Counted from the first letter of the stretch, positions 27,813 through 38,447 are shown. The stretch: 64,000 bases of DNA from Streptomyces sp. NBC_00557 (GCF_036345995.1 NZ_CP107796.1:2418001-2482000), one strand, 5' to 3'. Program-made: numbers and translations. The notes: a model not told the origin generated them from the letters alone.

Positions 27813-27852
27813 TCCCCCACTCTCGACTCCGCTCGAGCGGGGGGACCCCCAT
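27813..27852. repeat. Dispersed Streptomyces repeat (CTCTCGACTCCGCTCGAGCG type)
   Basis: CCCCCACTCTCGACTCCGCT continues into CGAGCGGGGGGACCCCCAT. I recognise this word as a frequent intergenic repeat of Streptomyces genomes. It can fold through TCGA/TCGA and C/G runs. It lies between the rpmB stop and its terminator. Confidence 0.6.
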
Positions 27853-27886
27853 CCGCGCGCGGCCATTGCCTGGTTCGCTGCACTGA

Positions 27887-27917
27887 GCCGGTCCACCTCA
27901 CGGTGGGCCGGCTTTTT
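27887..27917 (+). terminator. Rho-independent terminator of rpmB
   Basis: GCCGGTCCACC (27887-27897) and GGTGGGCCGGC (27902-27912) form an 11-bp stem with one G-U pair and a TCAC loop, followed by TTTTT. It is the most canonical terminator in the window. Confidence 0.9.
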
Positions 27918-27973
27918 GCCGTACCCGGATCCGCCGTACGCGCGGCGGTCCCTGCCGTAGCCGCAACCCGCGG

Positions 27974-28758
<785 letters not shown>

Positions 28759-28762
<4 letters not shown>

Positions 28763-29724
28763 GACTCGATGTCCCCGAAGTGGTCCCAGCCGCCCTTGCT
28801 GGTCCAGGGCGCCCCGTCGACGGTGACCTGGGGCAGCGCGGAGGGGTTGAGGACCTCGCCGATGACCTTCCAGCGGGCCGGGAGCTTGGTGTCCGGCGGG
28901 AAGGTCGCCACGATCGCGTGGTCCTCTCCCCCGGTCAGCACCCACTGGAGCGGATCCACGCCGACGGCCTGCCCGATGTCGTTCATCTGCGAGGGGATGT
29001 CGATCGCGCCGGAGCGGATGTCGATGCGGACCTTGCTGGCCTCGGCGATGTGCCCGAGGTCGGCGATCAGCCCGTCGCTGACGTCGCACATCGCGGTCGC
29101 GCCGAGCCCGGCCGCCGCCGGGCCCGCGTGGTACGGCGGCTCGGGGCGCCGGTGGGCCTCGACGAAGGCGCGCGGGGAGCGGAAACCGCGGGAGAGGACC
29201 GCGTAACCGGCCGCGGACCAGCCCAGCCAGCCCGTGACGGCCACCAGGTCGCCGGGCTGGGCCCCCGCGCGCGTGACGGGCTCCTGGTTGCGCAGATCGC
29301 CGAGCGCGGTGATCGACACCATGATCGTGTCGCCCCGCACCACGTCGCCGCCGACCACGGAGGCGCCCGCGACCTGGCACTCGTCGCGCAGACCGTCCAT
29401 CAGCTCACTCGGCCACGTCACCGGCAGTTCGGCGGGGACGACGAGGCCGAGCAGCAGGGCGGTGGGTACGGCGCCCATGGCGGCGATGTCCGCGAGGTTC
29501 TGGGCCGCCGCCTTGCGCCCGACGTCGTACGCCGTGGACCAGTCGCGGCGGAAGTGCCGGCCCTCCAGCAGGATGTCGGTGCTCGCCACCACCCGCCGGT
29601 CGGGAGCGGCGACCACCGCGGCGTCGTCGCCGGGCCCGATCCGGACCGCCGGGGTGGTGGTGAGACGGGAGGTGAGCTCCCTGATGAGCCCGAACTCCCC
29701 GAGCTCACCAACAGTGCCCTTCAT
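28759..29724 (-). CDS. thiL: Thiamine-monophosphate kinase ThiL
   Basis: This 321-residue kinase makes thiamine diphosphate from thiamine monophosphate. Characteristic segments are [52 protein letters not shown] and [14 protein letters not shown]. The start [14 protein letters not shown] was chosen because AAGGGG/AAGGGCG precedes it; an upstream start at 29760 would add 12 residues. It is the first gene of the thiL-thiD operon and is divergent from the AsnC-type gene. Confidence 0.95.
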
Positions 29725-29991
29725 CGCCCTTGCTCCCCTTCTCTGCCATGCCGTGTCCACTCGCGCGTCATCAGTGTCCCCGATACGGTCGAGGTGACTG
29801 TCGTTACGGTCCCGTTGACCGCCGACACGGTCCGCCCGGCCGTGGAGACGATCGCGGGACCGTCAACTTCGGTCGTGCCTGCACCCTGGCGCGCAAGCCC
29901 GGTTCCCGCAGGTCTCCCCGCGGGGAGCGGCGACGCGATACCGTGGCGTTCCTTTTCCCCACATGATCCTCGTGGCCGCCCTGGAGGTTCC

Positions 29992-30225
29992 GTGGTACAG
30001 GCGTACATCCTGATCCAGACGGAGGTCGGCAAGGCGTCGACCGTCGCCGAGACGATCAGCAAGATCCCTGGAGTCATCCAGGCCGAGGACGTGACGGGAC
30101 CGTACGACGTCATCGTGCGCGCTCAGGCCGACACGGTCGACGACCTCGGCCGCATGGTGGTCGCCAAGGTCCAGCAAGTGGACGGCATCACCCGCACCCT
30201 GACCTGTCCGGTCGTGCATCTGTAG
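29992..30225 (+). CDS. Lrp/AsnC ligand-binding (RAM) domain protein
   Basis: The protein has 77 residues and is a stand-alone RAM domain (VQAYILIQTEVGKASTVAET, GPYDVIVRAQ, VDGITRTLTCPVV) without a DNA-binding half. Such proteins form oligomers that bind amino acids or modulate full-length Lrp regulators. The GTG start follows CTGGAGG at good spacing. It lies 20 bases before the lipoprotein gene in the same direction. Confidence 0.9.
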   Translation: MVQAYILIQTEVGKASTVAETISKIPGVIQAEDVTGPYDVIVRAQADTVDDLGRMVVAKVQQVDGITRTLTCPVVHL

Positions 30226-30245
30226 CCCCCGTCTACGCTTGGCCG

Positions 30246-30764
30246 GTGAACATCTTCCGTCACCGGCCGTTCGCCCTGCTCGCGCCCTCGCTGCTGATCG
30301 CGGTCGCGGGCTGCTCCTCAGCAGACGACAGCGCCACCGTCGCGGTTCCCAGCCCCGACGCGAGGACGGCGGCGGTGTGCCGGGATCTGCACCGGATCCT
30401 GCCGGACCAGCTCGACGGGCGACGCCGCGACGACCCCGCACCCCGGTCCGCCTACACGGCGGGCTGGGGAAACCCGGCGATCATACTGCGCTGCGGTGTC
30501 GTACGGCCGCCGAAGATGATCGACCCGAAGGTGGCCGAGGGCGGCGACCCCGACGCGATCGCGGGCGGCGTCGACGGCGTCGACTGGCTGATGGAGAAGC
30601 AGGGAGACGGCACCTGGCGGTTCACCACCGCCAACCGCGTCGCCTATGCGCAGATCACCCTGCCCCAGGGGATGTCCGCGCAGGACGAGGGCACGGCGGT
30701 CCTCACCGGTCTCGCCCCGGCAGTGAAGAAGGCGATCCCCGAGGGGATCGCCTCCATGAAGTGA
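30246..30764 (+). CDS. Lipoprotein of the DUF3515 family
   Basis: This 172-residue protein has a lipoprotein signal peptide: MNIFRHRPFALLAPSLLIAV followed by AGC (lipobox VAGC, cysteine about residue 23). The mature part contains two further cysteines (AVCRDLHRILPDQ and LRCGVV) that may pair. The whole resembles the actinobacterial DUF3515 family of unknown function, commonly placed near thiL and ddl. The GTG start is chosen for the immediate signal peptide. It is convergent with ddlA, ten bases apart. Confidence 0.85.
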   Translation: MNIFRHRPFALLAPSLLIAVAGCSSADDSATVAVPSPDARTAAVCRDLHRILPDQLDGRRRDDPAPRSAYTAGWGNPAIILRCGVVRPPKMIDPKVAEGGDPDAIAGGVDGVDWLMEKQGDGTWRFTTANRVAYAQITLPQGMSAQDEGTAVLTGLAPAVKKAIPEGIASMK

Positions 30765-30774
30765 GCGCGCGGGC

Positions 30775-31932
30775 TCAGCGAAGCCCGGTCGGGCGCCGCA
30801 GCGCGGCCTGCACCAGGCGGTCGATCAGCTCCGGGTAGCTGACGCCGCTGGCCTGCCACATCTGCGGGTACATCGAGATCGGCGTGAAGCCGGGCAGGGT
30901 GTTGATCTCGTTGATCACGAACTCGCCGTCCTCGGTGAGGAAGAAGTCCGCGCGGACCAGGCCCTCGCAGGAGACGGCCTCGAAGGCCTGCACGGCGAGC
31001 TCGCGCACCTCGTCGGTCTGCTCCTCGGTGAGCGGCGCGGGGACGATGCCGGGCGTGGAGTCGATGTACTTGGCCTCGAAGTCGTAGTACGCGTGCGCGT
31101 CCGGCGGCGGGATCTCGGCCGGCACGGAGGCGCGTGGCCCGTCCTCGAACTCCAGGACGCCGCACTCGATCTCGCGGCCCCGCACGGCGGCCTCGACCAG
31201 GATCTTCGGGTCGTGGGCCTGCGCGGTGGCGATCGCCTCGTCCAGGCCGGACAGGTCGTCGACCTTGGTGATGCCGATGGACGAGCCCGCGCGCGCGGGC
31301 TTCACGAACAGCGGCCAGCCGTGCTCGCCGGCGAAGTCGATGATCTTCTTGCGGGCGGCGGACTCGTCCCGCTCCCACTCGCGCGGCCGGATCACCACGT
31401 AGGGGCCGACCTTGAGCCCGTAGGAGGTGAAGATCCGCTTCATGTACTCCTTGTCCTGGCCGACGGCCGAGGCGAGCACACCGGCGCCCACGTACGGCAC
31501 CCCGGACAGCTCCAGCAGGCCCTGGAGGGTGCCGTCCTCGCCGTACGGGCCGTGCAGCACCGGGAAGACGACGTCGACCTCGCCGAGCGCCTTGGGCACC
31601 GCGCCGGGCTCGCTGTAGACGACCTCGCGGCTGGCCGGGTCGACCGGGAGCACCACGCCGCCGTCGGCGGACTCCGCCAGTTCCTCGACCGCGGGCAGCC
31701 GGCGGTCGGTGATGGCCATCCGCTCCGGCTCGTCGGCGGTGAGCACCCAACGGCCCTCCCGCGTGATGCCGATCGGCAGGACGTCGTACTTCGACCGGTC
31801 GATGGCCTTGAGGACCGCGCCGGCGGTGACCATGGAGATCCCGTGTTCGGAGCTGCGCCCGCCGAACACGACGGCCACGCGCGGCTTGCGCGACGGCTGC
31901 TCGGGGCTGTGGGGAAGGTTCTCGGTGCTCAT
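30775..31932 (-). CDS. ddlA: D-alanine--D-alanine ligase
   Basis: This 385-residue ATP-grasp enzyme makes D-Ala-D-Ala for peptidoglycan. The N-terminal VAVVFGGRSSEHGISMVTAG, the ATP-binding stretch WPLFVKPARAGSSIGITKV and the C-terminal metal loop EFVINEINTLPGFTPISMYP are complete. The latter contains the E-x-N-x-x-P-G active-site pattern. A resistance-type (D-Ala-D-Lac) ligase would carry different specificity-loop residues; none of a van cluster's other genes are nearby, so this is the housekeeping enzyme. Confidence 0.95.
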   Translation of the reverse strand: MSTENLPHSPEQPSRKPRVAVVFGGRSSEHGISMVTAGAVLKAIDRSKYDVLPIGITREGRWVLTADEPERMAITDRRLPAVEELAESADGGVVLPVDPASREVVYSEPGAVPKALGEVDVVFPVLHGPYGEDGTLQGLLELSGVPYVGAGVLASAVGQDKEYMKRIFTSYGLKVGPYVVIRPREWERDESAARKKIIDFAGEHGWPLFVKPARAGSSIGITKVDDLSGLDEAIATAQAHDPKILVEAAVRGREIECGVLEFEDGPRASVPAEIPPPDAHAYYDFEAKYIDSTPGIVPAPLTEEQTDEVRELAVQAFEAVSCEGLVRADFFLTEDGEFVINEINTLPGFTPISMYPQMWQASGVSYPELIDRLVQAALRRPTGLR

Positions 31933-32036
31933 ATCGCGTTGAGAGTACCCGGTGGTATCCCCCGAGTCAGCGCCCGCTCGGCCGCCGTGACTGCGTGTCC
32001 CCGGGCCGGTCGCTCAGCGTCGTGGACCAGGCCGTT

Positions 32037-33047
32037 TCAGTGCCGCTCGGGCTTGGCGGTGCGCGACATCAGCTCCTTGACGGCGACCACCGGCGACTTG
32101 CCCTCGTGGACGATGGCGACGACCGTCTCGGTGAGGGGCATGTCGACGCCGTGCCGGCGGGCCAGATCCAGCACGGACTCGCAGGACTTGACGCCCTCGG
32201 CGGTCTGCTTGGTGACCGCGATGGTCTCCTCGAGGGTCATGCCCTTGCCGAGGTTGGTGCCGAAGGTGTGGTTCCGGGACAGCGGCGAGGAGCAGGTCGC
32301 CACCAGGTCGCCGAGCCCGGCGAGTCCGGAGAAGGTCAGCGGGTCGGCGCCGAGGGCCATGCCGAGCCGGGTGGTCTCCGCCAGGCCGCGGGTGATGAGC
32401 GAGCCCTTGGCGTTGTCGCCGAGGCCCATGCCGTCGGCGATGCCGACCGCGAGGCCGATGACGTTCTTGACCGCGCCGCTCAGTTCGCAGCCGATGACGT
32501 CGGTGTTGGTGTACGGCCGGAAGTACGGCGTGTGGCAGGCGGCCTGCAGGCGCCGGGCGACGGCCTCGTCGGTGCAGGCGACGACGGCGGCGGCCGGCAT
32601 GCGGGCGGCGATCTCCCGGGCCAGGTTGGGCCCGGTGACGACCGCGATGCGCTCGGCGCCGACCTTGGCGACGTCCTCGACGACCTCGCTCATCCGCATG
32701 GCCGAGCCGAGTTCGACGCCCTTCATCAGGGAGACGAGCACGGTGTGCGGGGCGAGCAGCGGGGCCCACTCGGCGAGGTTGGCCCGCAGGGTCTGGGAGG
32801 GAACGGCGAGGACGGTGAAGTCCGCGTCCCGCAGGGCGTCGGCGGCCTCGGAGGTGGCCCGGAGGTTCTCCGGGAGTTCGACACCGGGCAGGTAGTCGGG
32901 GTTGGTCCGGGTCGAGTTGACGGCCTCGGCCAGCTCGGGGCGGCGGGCCCACAGGGTCACCTCGCAGCCCGCGTCGGCGAGGACCATACCGAAGGCGGTG
33001 CCCCATGAGCCGGTGCCCATGACCGCCGCCTTGACCGCCTTGCTCAC
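32037..33047 (-). CDS. gpsA: Glycerol-3-phosphate dehydrogenase [NAD(P)+]
   Basis: This 336-residue enzyme reduces dihydroxyacetone phosphate to sn-glycerol-3-phosphate for phospholipids. The Rossmann loop is AAVMGTGSWGTAFGMVLAD. The C-terminal catalytic domain has GAVKNVIGLAVGIADGMGLGDNAK with the conserved lysine, and FSGLAGLGDLVATCSSPLSRN. The GTG start overlaps the plsC stop (GTGA), so acyltransferase and dehydrogenase are coupled: one makes the substrate the pathway later acylates. Confidence 0.96.
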   Translation of the reverse strand: MSKAVKAAVMGTGSWGTAFGMVLADAGCEVTLWARRPELAEAVNSTRTNPDYLPGVELPENLRATSEAADALRDADFTVLAVPSQTLRANLAEWAPLLAPHTVLVSLMKGVELGSAMRMSEVVEDVAKVGAERIAVVTGPNLAREIAARMPAAAVVACTDEAVARRLQAACHTPYFRPYTNTDVIGCELSGAVKNVIGLAVGIADGMGLGDNAKGSLITRGLAETTRLGMALGADPLTFSGLAGLGDLVATCSSPLSRNHTFGTNLGKGMTLEETIAVTKQTAEGVKSCESVLDLARRHGVDMPLTETVVAIVHEGKSPVVAVKELMSRTAKPERH

Positions 33048-33823
33048 TTGCCCTGCCCCTCCGGTTCCTTGCCCCTGATCTGCGCCGTCTGCGCCTGGGT
33101 GCGGCGCCGCTGCTCGATCCGCTCGCGGCGCGGGTCGTAACGGGTCTCGGGCGCCTTCTCGCCGCGGATCTCCTCCAGCAGGCGGGTGATGGCCGCCATG
33201 ATGACCTCGGTGGCCTCCTTGAGCAGCTCCGGGGTCATCTCCTTGTCGTAGAAGCGGGAGAGGTCCACGGGCGGGCCCGCGAGCACGTGGTGCGTCTTGC
33301 GCGGGAAGAGGTTGGGCTTCTTCGCGTACGGCGGCAGCAGTTCGTTGGCGCCCCACTGGGCGACCGGGATGACCGGGCACTTGGTCTGCAGGGCGACCCG
33401 GGCGGCGCCGGTCTTGCCGGTCATGGGCCAGCCGTTCGGGTCGCGGGTGAGGGTGCCCTCGGGGTAGAAGGCGACGCACTCGCCGCGCTCCACGGCGTCG
33501 ATCGCGGCGCGGAAGGCGCTGAGCGCGTCGGTGGACTCGCGGTAGACGGGGATCTGCCCGGTGCCGCGCATGGCGGCGCCGACGAATCCCTTCTTGAAAA
33601 GCCCGCTCTTCGCCAGGAATCGCGGAACCCGTCCGGTGTTGTACTGATAGTGCGCGTACGCGAAGGGATCCACGTGGGAATTGTGGTTCACCACGGTGAT
33701 AAATCCGCCCTCGGCCGGAATGTGCTCCATTCCACGCCAGTCCCGCTTGATCAGAACCACCAGCGGCGGTTTGCAGATCACCGCGGCGAAGCGGTACCAG
33801 AAGCCGATTCTGCGGCGGGGCAC
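33044..33823 (-). CDS. plsC: 1-acyl-sn-glycerol-3-phosphate acyltransferase (PlsC family)
   Basis: This 259-residue acyltransferase probably makes phosphatidic acid. The H-x4-D catalytic motif is in VVNHNSHVDPF, the substrate motif in VAFYPEGTLTRD, and the third block in VIPVAQWGANELLPP. The N-terminal region is weakly hydrophobic and membrane-associated. The GTG start (MPRRRIGFWYRFAAV) was selected because GAGGAAGG lies seven bases upstream. Downstream gpsA overlaps by four bases. Confidence 0.93.
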   Translation of the reverse strand: MPRRRIGFWYRFAAVICKPPLVVLIKRDWRGMEHIPAEGGFITVVNHNSHVDPFAYAHYQYNTGRVPRFLAKSGLFKKGFVGAAMRGTGQIPVYRESTDALSAFRAAIDAVERGECVAFYPEGTLTRDPNGWPMTGKTGAARVALQTKCPVIPVAQWGANELLPPYAKKPNLFPRKTHHVLAGPPVDLSRFYDKEMTPELLKEATEVIMAAITRLLEEIRGEKAPETRYDPRRERIEQRRRTQAQTAQIRGKEPEGQGK

Positions 33824-33976
33824 AAGGACACCTTCCTCTAGGGCTGTCACCCCGGCGGGGGGCCGCACAAGTGTCGCTCCGAGCCGCCGGTCTGTCGAGG
33901 ACACCGTACGCCCCGAGCGTCGGACGGCCTCAGGGCCCGGGGACAATGATCGTGACGAGTAAGGGACGGTACGCCG

Positions 33977-34615
33977 GTGCAGTGGACCTTGGTCATCCCC
34001 CTGAAACCCCTGTCCCGGGCCAAGAGCAGGCTCTCGGACACCGCGGCGGACGGCGTGCGGCCGGGGCTGGCCCTGGCGTTCGCGCAGGACACGGTGAGCG
34101 CGGCGCTGGCGTGCGCGGCGGTGGCGGATGTGTCGGTCGTCACGGACGACGAGCTGGCGGGGCGCGAGCTGGCGGCACTGGGCGCGCGGATCGTCCCGGA
34201 CGCGCCGGCGAGCGGTCTGAACGCCGCCCTGGCGCACGGGGCGGCGGTCGTACGGCAGTCGCGTCCGCGCGCGCCCGTCGCGGCCCTGAACGCGGATCTG
34301 CCCGCGCTGCGTCCGGCGGAACTGGCCGTCGTACTCGGCGCGGCGGCGCATTTCCCGCGGGCCTTTCTCCCGGATGCCGCGGGGGTTGGCACGACGTTGC
34401 TGGCCGCGGGGCCGGACGCGGAATTGCAGCCGGATTTCGGGGTGGATTCCCGCTCCCGGCACCGGGCCTCGGGTGCGGCGGAACTGTTGCTGTCCGGCGT
34501 CGATTCGGTACGGCAGGACGTGGACACCGGCGACGACTTGCGGGCGGCGCTGGCGCTGGGTGTCGGACCGTACACGGCGGCGGTGTCGGCGGGGCTGCTG
34601 ATCCCGGAGCCGTGA
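33977..34615 (+). CDS. cofC: 2-phospho-L-lactate/phosphoenolpyruvate guanylyltransferase CofC
   Basis: This 212-residue nucleotidyltransferase activates phospholactate or PEP with GTP in coenzyme F420 synthesis. The opening VIPLKPLSRAKSRLS is the family's nucleotide-binding motif. Further motifs are VVTDDELAG, LNADLPALRP (metal-binding DLP) and the C-terminal VDTGDDLRAAL. The GTG start lies 153 bases from plsC, which is transcribed the other way. Other F420 genes (fbiABC) are not in this window. Confidence 0.92.
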   Translation: MQWTLVIPLKPLSRAKSRLSDTAADGVRPGLALAFAQDTVSAALACAAVADVSVVTDDELAGRELAALGARIVPDAPASGLNAALAHGAAVVRQSRPRAPVAALNADLPALRPAELAVVLGAAAHFPRAFLPDAAGVGTTLLAAGPDAELQPDFGVDSRSRHRASGAAELLLSGVDSVRQDVDTGDDLRAALALGVGPYTAAVSAGLLIPEP

Positions 34616-34689
34616 GGGCGCCCGAGGCCCGCGGCCGGCCGCACCCCTGCGGCGAAACCCGTGCCCGCCACGAGCACTACGCTGCTGCC

Positions 34690-34893
34690 ATGCAAGCCAC
34701 CGCATACACGTACGACCCCGAAACCCGCAGCGGGCAGGTGCTGCTCGACGACGGCACCCCCGTGCCCTTCGACGCCGCGGCGTTCGACAAGGGCGGCCTG
34801 CGCCTGCTGCGTCCCGGGCAGCGCGTGCGGATCGAGACCGAGGGGCGGGGGGACGCCCTGCGGATCACTCTCGTAACCCTTCAAACGCTGTAA
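34690..34893 (+). CDS. Small cold-shock-like (OB-fold) protein, 67 aa
   Basis: [20 protein letters not shown] leads into [20 protein letters not shown] and [12 protein letters not shown]. The spacing of G-x-V-x-x-D-D-G, F and L-R-x-G-Q-R-V resembles a shortened cold-shock domain, but the RNA-binding aromatic motifs are absent, so nucleic-acid binding is uncertain. It lies 74 bases after cofC and is probably co-transcribed; a perfect hairpin follows its stop. Conserved at this locus in streptomycetes, as far as I recall. Confidence 0.78.
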   Translation: MQATAYTYDPETRSGQVLLDDGTPVPFDAAAFDKGGLRLLRPGQRVRIETEGRGDALRITLVTLQTL

Positions 34894-34911
34894 CCGCCCT
34901 TACACACGCCG

Positions 34912-34942
34912 CGGGCCGGACTCCCCGGAGGAGTCCGGCCCG
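34912..34942. terminator. Bidirectional hairpin between the cold-shock-like gene and hupS
   Basis: CGGGCCGGACTCC (34912-34924) and GGAGTCCGGCCCG (34930-34942) form a perfect 13-bp stem with a five-base loop, placed between two convergent stop codons. Confidence 0.85.
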
Positions 34943-34963
34943 GCGCGTGAGTGCCTCGGCGTC

Positions 34964-35617
34964 TTACGACGTCGCCTTGCGAGCGGTGGCCTTCTTGGCG
35001 GTGGTCTTGCGGGCCGTCGACTTCTTGGCCGGGGCCTTCTTCGCGGTGACCTTCTTCGCCGGGGCCTTCTTGGCCGTCGCCTTCTTGGCGGTGGTCTTCT
35101 TCGCGGCGGTGGTCTTGGCGGTCGCCGTGGTCTTCTTGGCGGGCGCCTTCTTCGCCGTCGTCTTCTTGGCGGCGGCCGTCGTCTTCTTGGCGGTCGTCTT
35201 CTTCGCGGCGGTGGTCTTCGCCGCGCCCGCCTTCTTGGCGGCGGCCTTCTTGCCCGCGGCCTTGGAGATGGTGGGCGGCGGGCCGGACAGGCTGCCCTTG
35301 GGCGCCTTCTTGACGGCGACCTCGCCACCGCGCGGCAGCTTCTTCGAGCCGCTCACCAGGTCCTTGAACCCCTGGCCGGCGCGGAACCGCGGGACGGAGG
35401 TCTTCTTGACCCGAACCCGCTCGCCCGTCTGAGGGTTGCGGGCGTAGCGGGCGGGGCGGTCCACCTTCTCGAAGGACCCGAAGCCGGTGACCGAGACCCG
35501 CTCGCCCGCGACGACCGCGCGGACGATGGCGTCCAGGACATGATCGACAGCGTCGGCGGCCTGCTGGCGGCCACCCAGCTTGTCGGCAATCGCTTCTACG
35601 AGCTGCGCCTTGTTCAC
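34964..35617 (-). CDS. hupS: HU-family nucleoid protein with lysine-rich tail (HupS)
   Basis: Residues 1-92 are a typical HU domain ([36 protein letters not shown] and RNPQTGERV). The remaining 125 residues are a histone-H1-like tail of [16 protein letters not shown] repeats. In S. coelicolor HupS compacts spore nucleoids, and the tail distinguishes it from the short HupA. The GTG start has GGGGA upstream. Translation is preceded by a clear promoter (35669-35697). Confidence 0.95.
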   Translation of the reverse strand: MNKAQLVEAIADKLGGRQQAADAVDHVLDAIVRAVVAGERVSVTGFGSFEKVDRPARYARNPQTGERVRVKKTSVPRFRAGQGFKDLVSGSKKLPRGGEVAVKKAPKGSLSGPPPTISKAAGKKAAAKKAGAAKTTAAKKTTAKKTTAAAKKTTAKKAPAKKTTATAKTTAAKKTTAKKATAKKAPAKKVTAKKAPAKKSTARKTTAKKATARKATS

Positions 35618-35668
35618 GTCTTCCCCTTCGGAGACATCGCCAGAACGAAAGTGTTCAAGCTTTTTCGC

Positions 35669-35697
35669 ACGTTAGGCAGATATATACCGCAAATCAA
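35669..35697 (-). promoter_or_regulatory. hupS promoter
   Basis: Minus-strand TTGATT (35697-35692) and TAACGT (35674-35669) are 17 bases apart, in an AT-rich stretch (TATATATC between them) unusual for this genome. About 50 bases separate it from the GTG. Confidence 0.6.
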
Positions 35698-35753
35698 ACA
35701 CGAAACGGGCTTATCACCCTCGTGCCGCAGCGGACTCGGCGATCTCGGGCCGG

Positions 35754-35984
35754 TCAGCGGTCCTCGTCGGGGATCCGACCCTCGTCGAGGTCCGCGTTGA
35801 ACCGCTCGAGCCGCCTTGCCGCCGCGGCGAGATCGTGCTTGGCCGCGGCCGTAATGACCAGCAGCTTCCGGGTCAGCGCCATCCGTACGCCCTCCGGGAC
35901 TTGCAGTGCGCGCACCCTTGCGTGCGCTTCCTTGAGTTGGTTCGCGACCGCCGTATAGAGCTGGAGTTGGCCGTCGTGTCCCAT
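35754..35984 (-). CDS. Small helical conserved protein (76 aa), function unknown
   Basis: [20 protein letters not shown] begins a wholly helical protein ([40 protein letters not shown]). No known motif. The ATG at 35984 begins the region with normal codon bias; the reading upstream of it does not look coding. It is divergent from nothing obvious: leuD ends 263 bases to the right, and hupS starts 136 bases to the left. A conserved Streptomyces family, by memory. Confidence 0.75.
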   Translation of the reverse strand: MGHDGQLQLYTAVANQLKEAHARVRALQVPEGVRMALTRKLLVITAAAKHDLAAAARRLERFNADLDEGRIPDEDR

Positions 35985-36247
35985 GCACAGATTGTGCCAT
36001 CTGGGGCGAGTTGTCGCCTGCGCAGGGGGCAACTCCCGCCTCGAATGGCCTTCCAGGCACTTGCGAAGGACGCGGTCCCAGCACTCACGTACCCAGTCAA
36101 CGACCTTCGTAACGTGGCAAGTTGAGGGCGGGGTGAGAAGCTCAGGGGGCCGTTCGGGTGCAGACACGGCCGTACCCCCGATCGTGGCGACCGGGGGTAC
36201 GGAAGGGATGTCGGAGTGGCCGAAACGCGACCCGTGGGCGGGGTGGA

Positions 36248-36841
36248 TCAGACCTGGAGCGTCCTCGGCTTGAACGACGGCCGCTTGGCCTCGTAGGCGG
36301 CGATGTCGGGCTCGTTCCGGAGCGTGAGGGAGATGTCGTCCAGGCCGTTCAGCAGCCGCCAGCGGGAGTTCTCGTCCAGCTCGAAGGCGGCGGTGATGCC
36401 CTCGGCTCGCACCTCACGAGCCTCAAGGTCCACAGTGACCTCAGCAGTGGGGTCCTGTTCCGTGAGTTCCCACAGCGCGTCCACGATCTTCTGGTCCAGC
36501 ACGACCGTGAGCAGGCCGTTCTTCAGCGAGTTGCCCCGGAAGATGTCGGCGAAGCGGGAGGAGATCACGGCCTTGAAGCCGTAGTTCTGCAGCGCCCAGA
36601 CGGCGTGCTCGCGGGAGGAGCCGGTGCCGAAGTCGGGGCCGGCGACCAGGACGGTCGCACCCTGCCGCTCGGGGCGGTTGAGGACGAACTCGGGGTCCTT
36701 GCGCCAGGCCTCGAACAGCCCGTCCTCGAAACCGTCCCTGGTGACCTTCTTGAGCCAGTGAGCAGGGATGATCTGGTCGGTGTCGACGTTGGAGCGGCGC
36801 AGCGGGACGGCCCGGCCGGTGTGCGTGGTGAATGCTTCCAT
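36248..36841 (-). CDS. leuD: 3-isopropylmalate dehydratase small subunit
   Basis: This 197-residue subunit pairs with LeuC to isomerise 2- to 3-isopropylmalate in leucine synthesis. The family motifs [15 protein letters not shown] and [17 protein letters not shown] are complete. It starts six bases after the leuC stop and is co-transcribed with it. Confidence 0.97.
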   Translation of the reverse strand: MEAFTTHTGRAVPLRRSNVDTDQIIPAHWLKKVTRDGFEDGLFEAWRKDPEFVLNRPERQGATVLVAGPDFGTGSSREHAVWALQNYGFKAVISSRFADIFRGNSLKNGLLTVVLDQKIVDALWELTEQDPTAEVTVDLEAREVRAEGITAAFELDENSRWRLLNGLDDISLTLRNEPDIAAYEAKRPSFKPRTLQV

Positions 36842-36847
36842 GACTGA

Positions 36848-38272
36848 TCAGACTCCAGCGGGCACAGAGGTGTCGGACAGGTCGGCCGGGGAGGCCAGGT
36901 GGCCCAGGACGGCGGTGGCCGCCGCGACCTGCGGCGACACCAGGTGGGTACGGCCGCCCTTGCCCTGCCGGCCCTCGAAGTTGCGGTTGGAGGTGGACGC
37001 GGAGCGCTCACCCGGGGCCAGCTGGTCGGGGTTCATGCCCAGGCACATCGAGCAGCCCGCGTGCCGCCATTCGGCGCCGGCCTCCTTGAAGACCACGTCC
37101 AGGCCCTCGGAGACCGCCTGCAGACCCACCCGCGCGGAGCCCGGGACGACCAGCATCCGTACGCCGTCGGCGACTTTGCGGTCCTTCAGGATCGCGGCGG
37201 CGGCGCGCAGGTCCTCGATGCGGCCGTTGGTGCAGGAGCCTACGAAGACGGTGTCCACCTTGATGGAGCGCAGCGGCTGGCCGGCCTCCAACCCCATGTA
37301 CTCCAGGGCCTTTTCGGCGGCGAGGCGCTCCGAAGCGTCTTCGTACGAAGCCGGGTCGGGGACGGACGCCGAAAGCGGCGCGCCCTGGCCCGGGTTGGTA
37401 CCCCAGGTGACGAACGGCGACAGCTCGTCGGCGTTGATCACGACCTCGGCGTCGAACTCGGCGTCGTCGTCCGTCCTCAGCGTCTTCCAGTACGCGACGG
37501 CCGCGTCCCACTCGGCGCCCTCGGGGGCGTGCGGGCGGCCCTTGAGGTACGCGAAGGTGGTCTCGTCCGGGGCGATCATGCCCGCGCGGGCGCCGGCCTC
37601 GATCGACATGTTGCAGATGGTCATCCGGGCCTCCATCGAGAGCTTCTCGATGGCGGAGCCGCGGTACTCCAGGATGTAGCCCTGGCCGCCGCCGGTGCCG
37701 ATCTTCGCGATGATGGCGAGGATCAGGTCCTTCGCGGTGACGCCCTCGGGCAGCTCGCCCTCGACCGTGATGGCCATGGTCTTGGGGCGGGCCATCGGGA
37801 GCGTCTGGGTGGCCAGCACGTGCTCGACCTGGGAGGTACCGATACCGAACGCCAGCGCGCCGAAGGCGCCGTGCGTGGAGGTGTGCGAGTCGCCGCAGAC
37901 GACCGTCGTGCCGGGCTGGGTCAGGCCCAGCTGCGGGCCGACCACGTGCACGACGCCCTGCTCGACGTCGCCCAGCGGGTGCAGGCGCACGCCGAACTCG
38001 GCGCAGTTCTTGCGCAGCGTCTCCAGCTGGGCCCGGGAGACGGGGTCGGCGATGGGCTTGTCGATGTCGAGGGTCGGGGTGTTGTGGTCCTCGGTGGCGA
38101 TGGTGAGGTCGAGGCGGCGGACCGTGCGGCCGTTCTTGCGCAGCCCGTCGAAGGCCTGCGGGCTGGTCACCTCGTGCAGCAGGTGCAGATCGATGTAGAG
38201 AAGGTCGGGCTCGCCCTCGGCGCGCCGGACGACATGGTCGTCCCAGACCTTCTCCGCGAGTGTCCTACCCAT
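36848..38272 (-). CDS. leuC: 3-isopropylmalate dehydratase large subunit
   Basis: This 474-residue aconitase-family subunit carries the 4Fe-4S cluster. Cluster cysteines are in [17 protein letters not shown] and in the [12 protein letters not shown] block; [19 protein letters not shown] is the substrate-binding signature. The ATG follows GGAGGGAAAG, a strong ribosome site. It is divergent from ndgR, whose product is known to regulate leuCD in S. coelicolor. Confidence 0.97.
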   Translation of the reverse strand: MGRTLAEKVWDDHVVRRAEGEPDLLYIDLHLLHEVTSPQAFDGLRKNGRTVRRLDLTIATEDHNTPTLDIDKPIADPVSRAQLETLRKNCAEFGVRLHPLGDVEQGVVHVVGPQLGLTQPGTTVVCGDSHTSTHGAFGALAFGIGTSQVEHVLATQTLPMARPKTMAITVEGELPEGVTAKDLILAIIAKIGTGGGQGYILEYRGSAIEKLSMEARMTICNMSIEAGARAGMIAPDETTFAYLKGRPHAPEGAEWDAAVAYWKTLRTDDDAEFDAEVVINADELSPFVTWGTNPGQGAPLSASVPDPASYEDASERLAAEKALEYMGLEAGQPLRSIKVDTVFVGSCTNGRIEDLRAAAAILKDRKVADGVRMLVVPGSARVGLQAVSEGLDVVFKEAGAEWRHAGCSMCLGMNPDQLAPGERSASTSNRNFEGRQGKGGRTHLVSPQVAAATAVLGHLASPADLSDTSVPAGV

Positions 38273-38447
38273 CGCTTTCCCTCCGGCCGGCATACGGCCA
38301 CCGGCCCAACTAGAGATCCTGGGGAGGCGGCGACTGCCCTTGAGGGGCCCCTGAAAGTCGTGATTCCGGGCGTCCACCGCCGGGCCCGTTGGTCCGCGGG
38401 CCGCTGTGTGATTCAAGAGTGGCGCGTTCCACGGAAAATTGAACTTG

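Noticed and set aside
29730..29966. Small plus-strand frame between thiL and the AsnC-type gene
   Set aside because: Arg/Gly-rich with no start signal; it lies in the divergent promoter region.
34947..35432. Plus-strand Val/Phe/Leu-Ala repeat protein ([11 protein letters not shown] type) opposite the hupS tail
   Set aside because: It is the reverse reading of the lysine-alanine repeats of HupS; it looks like a membrane protein only by chance.
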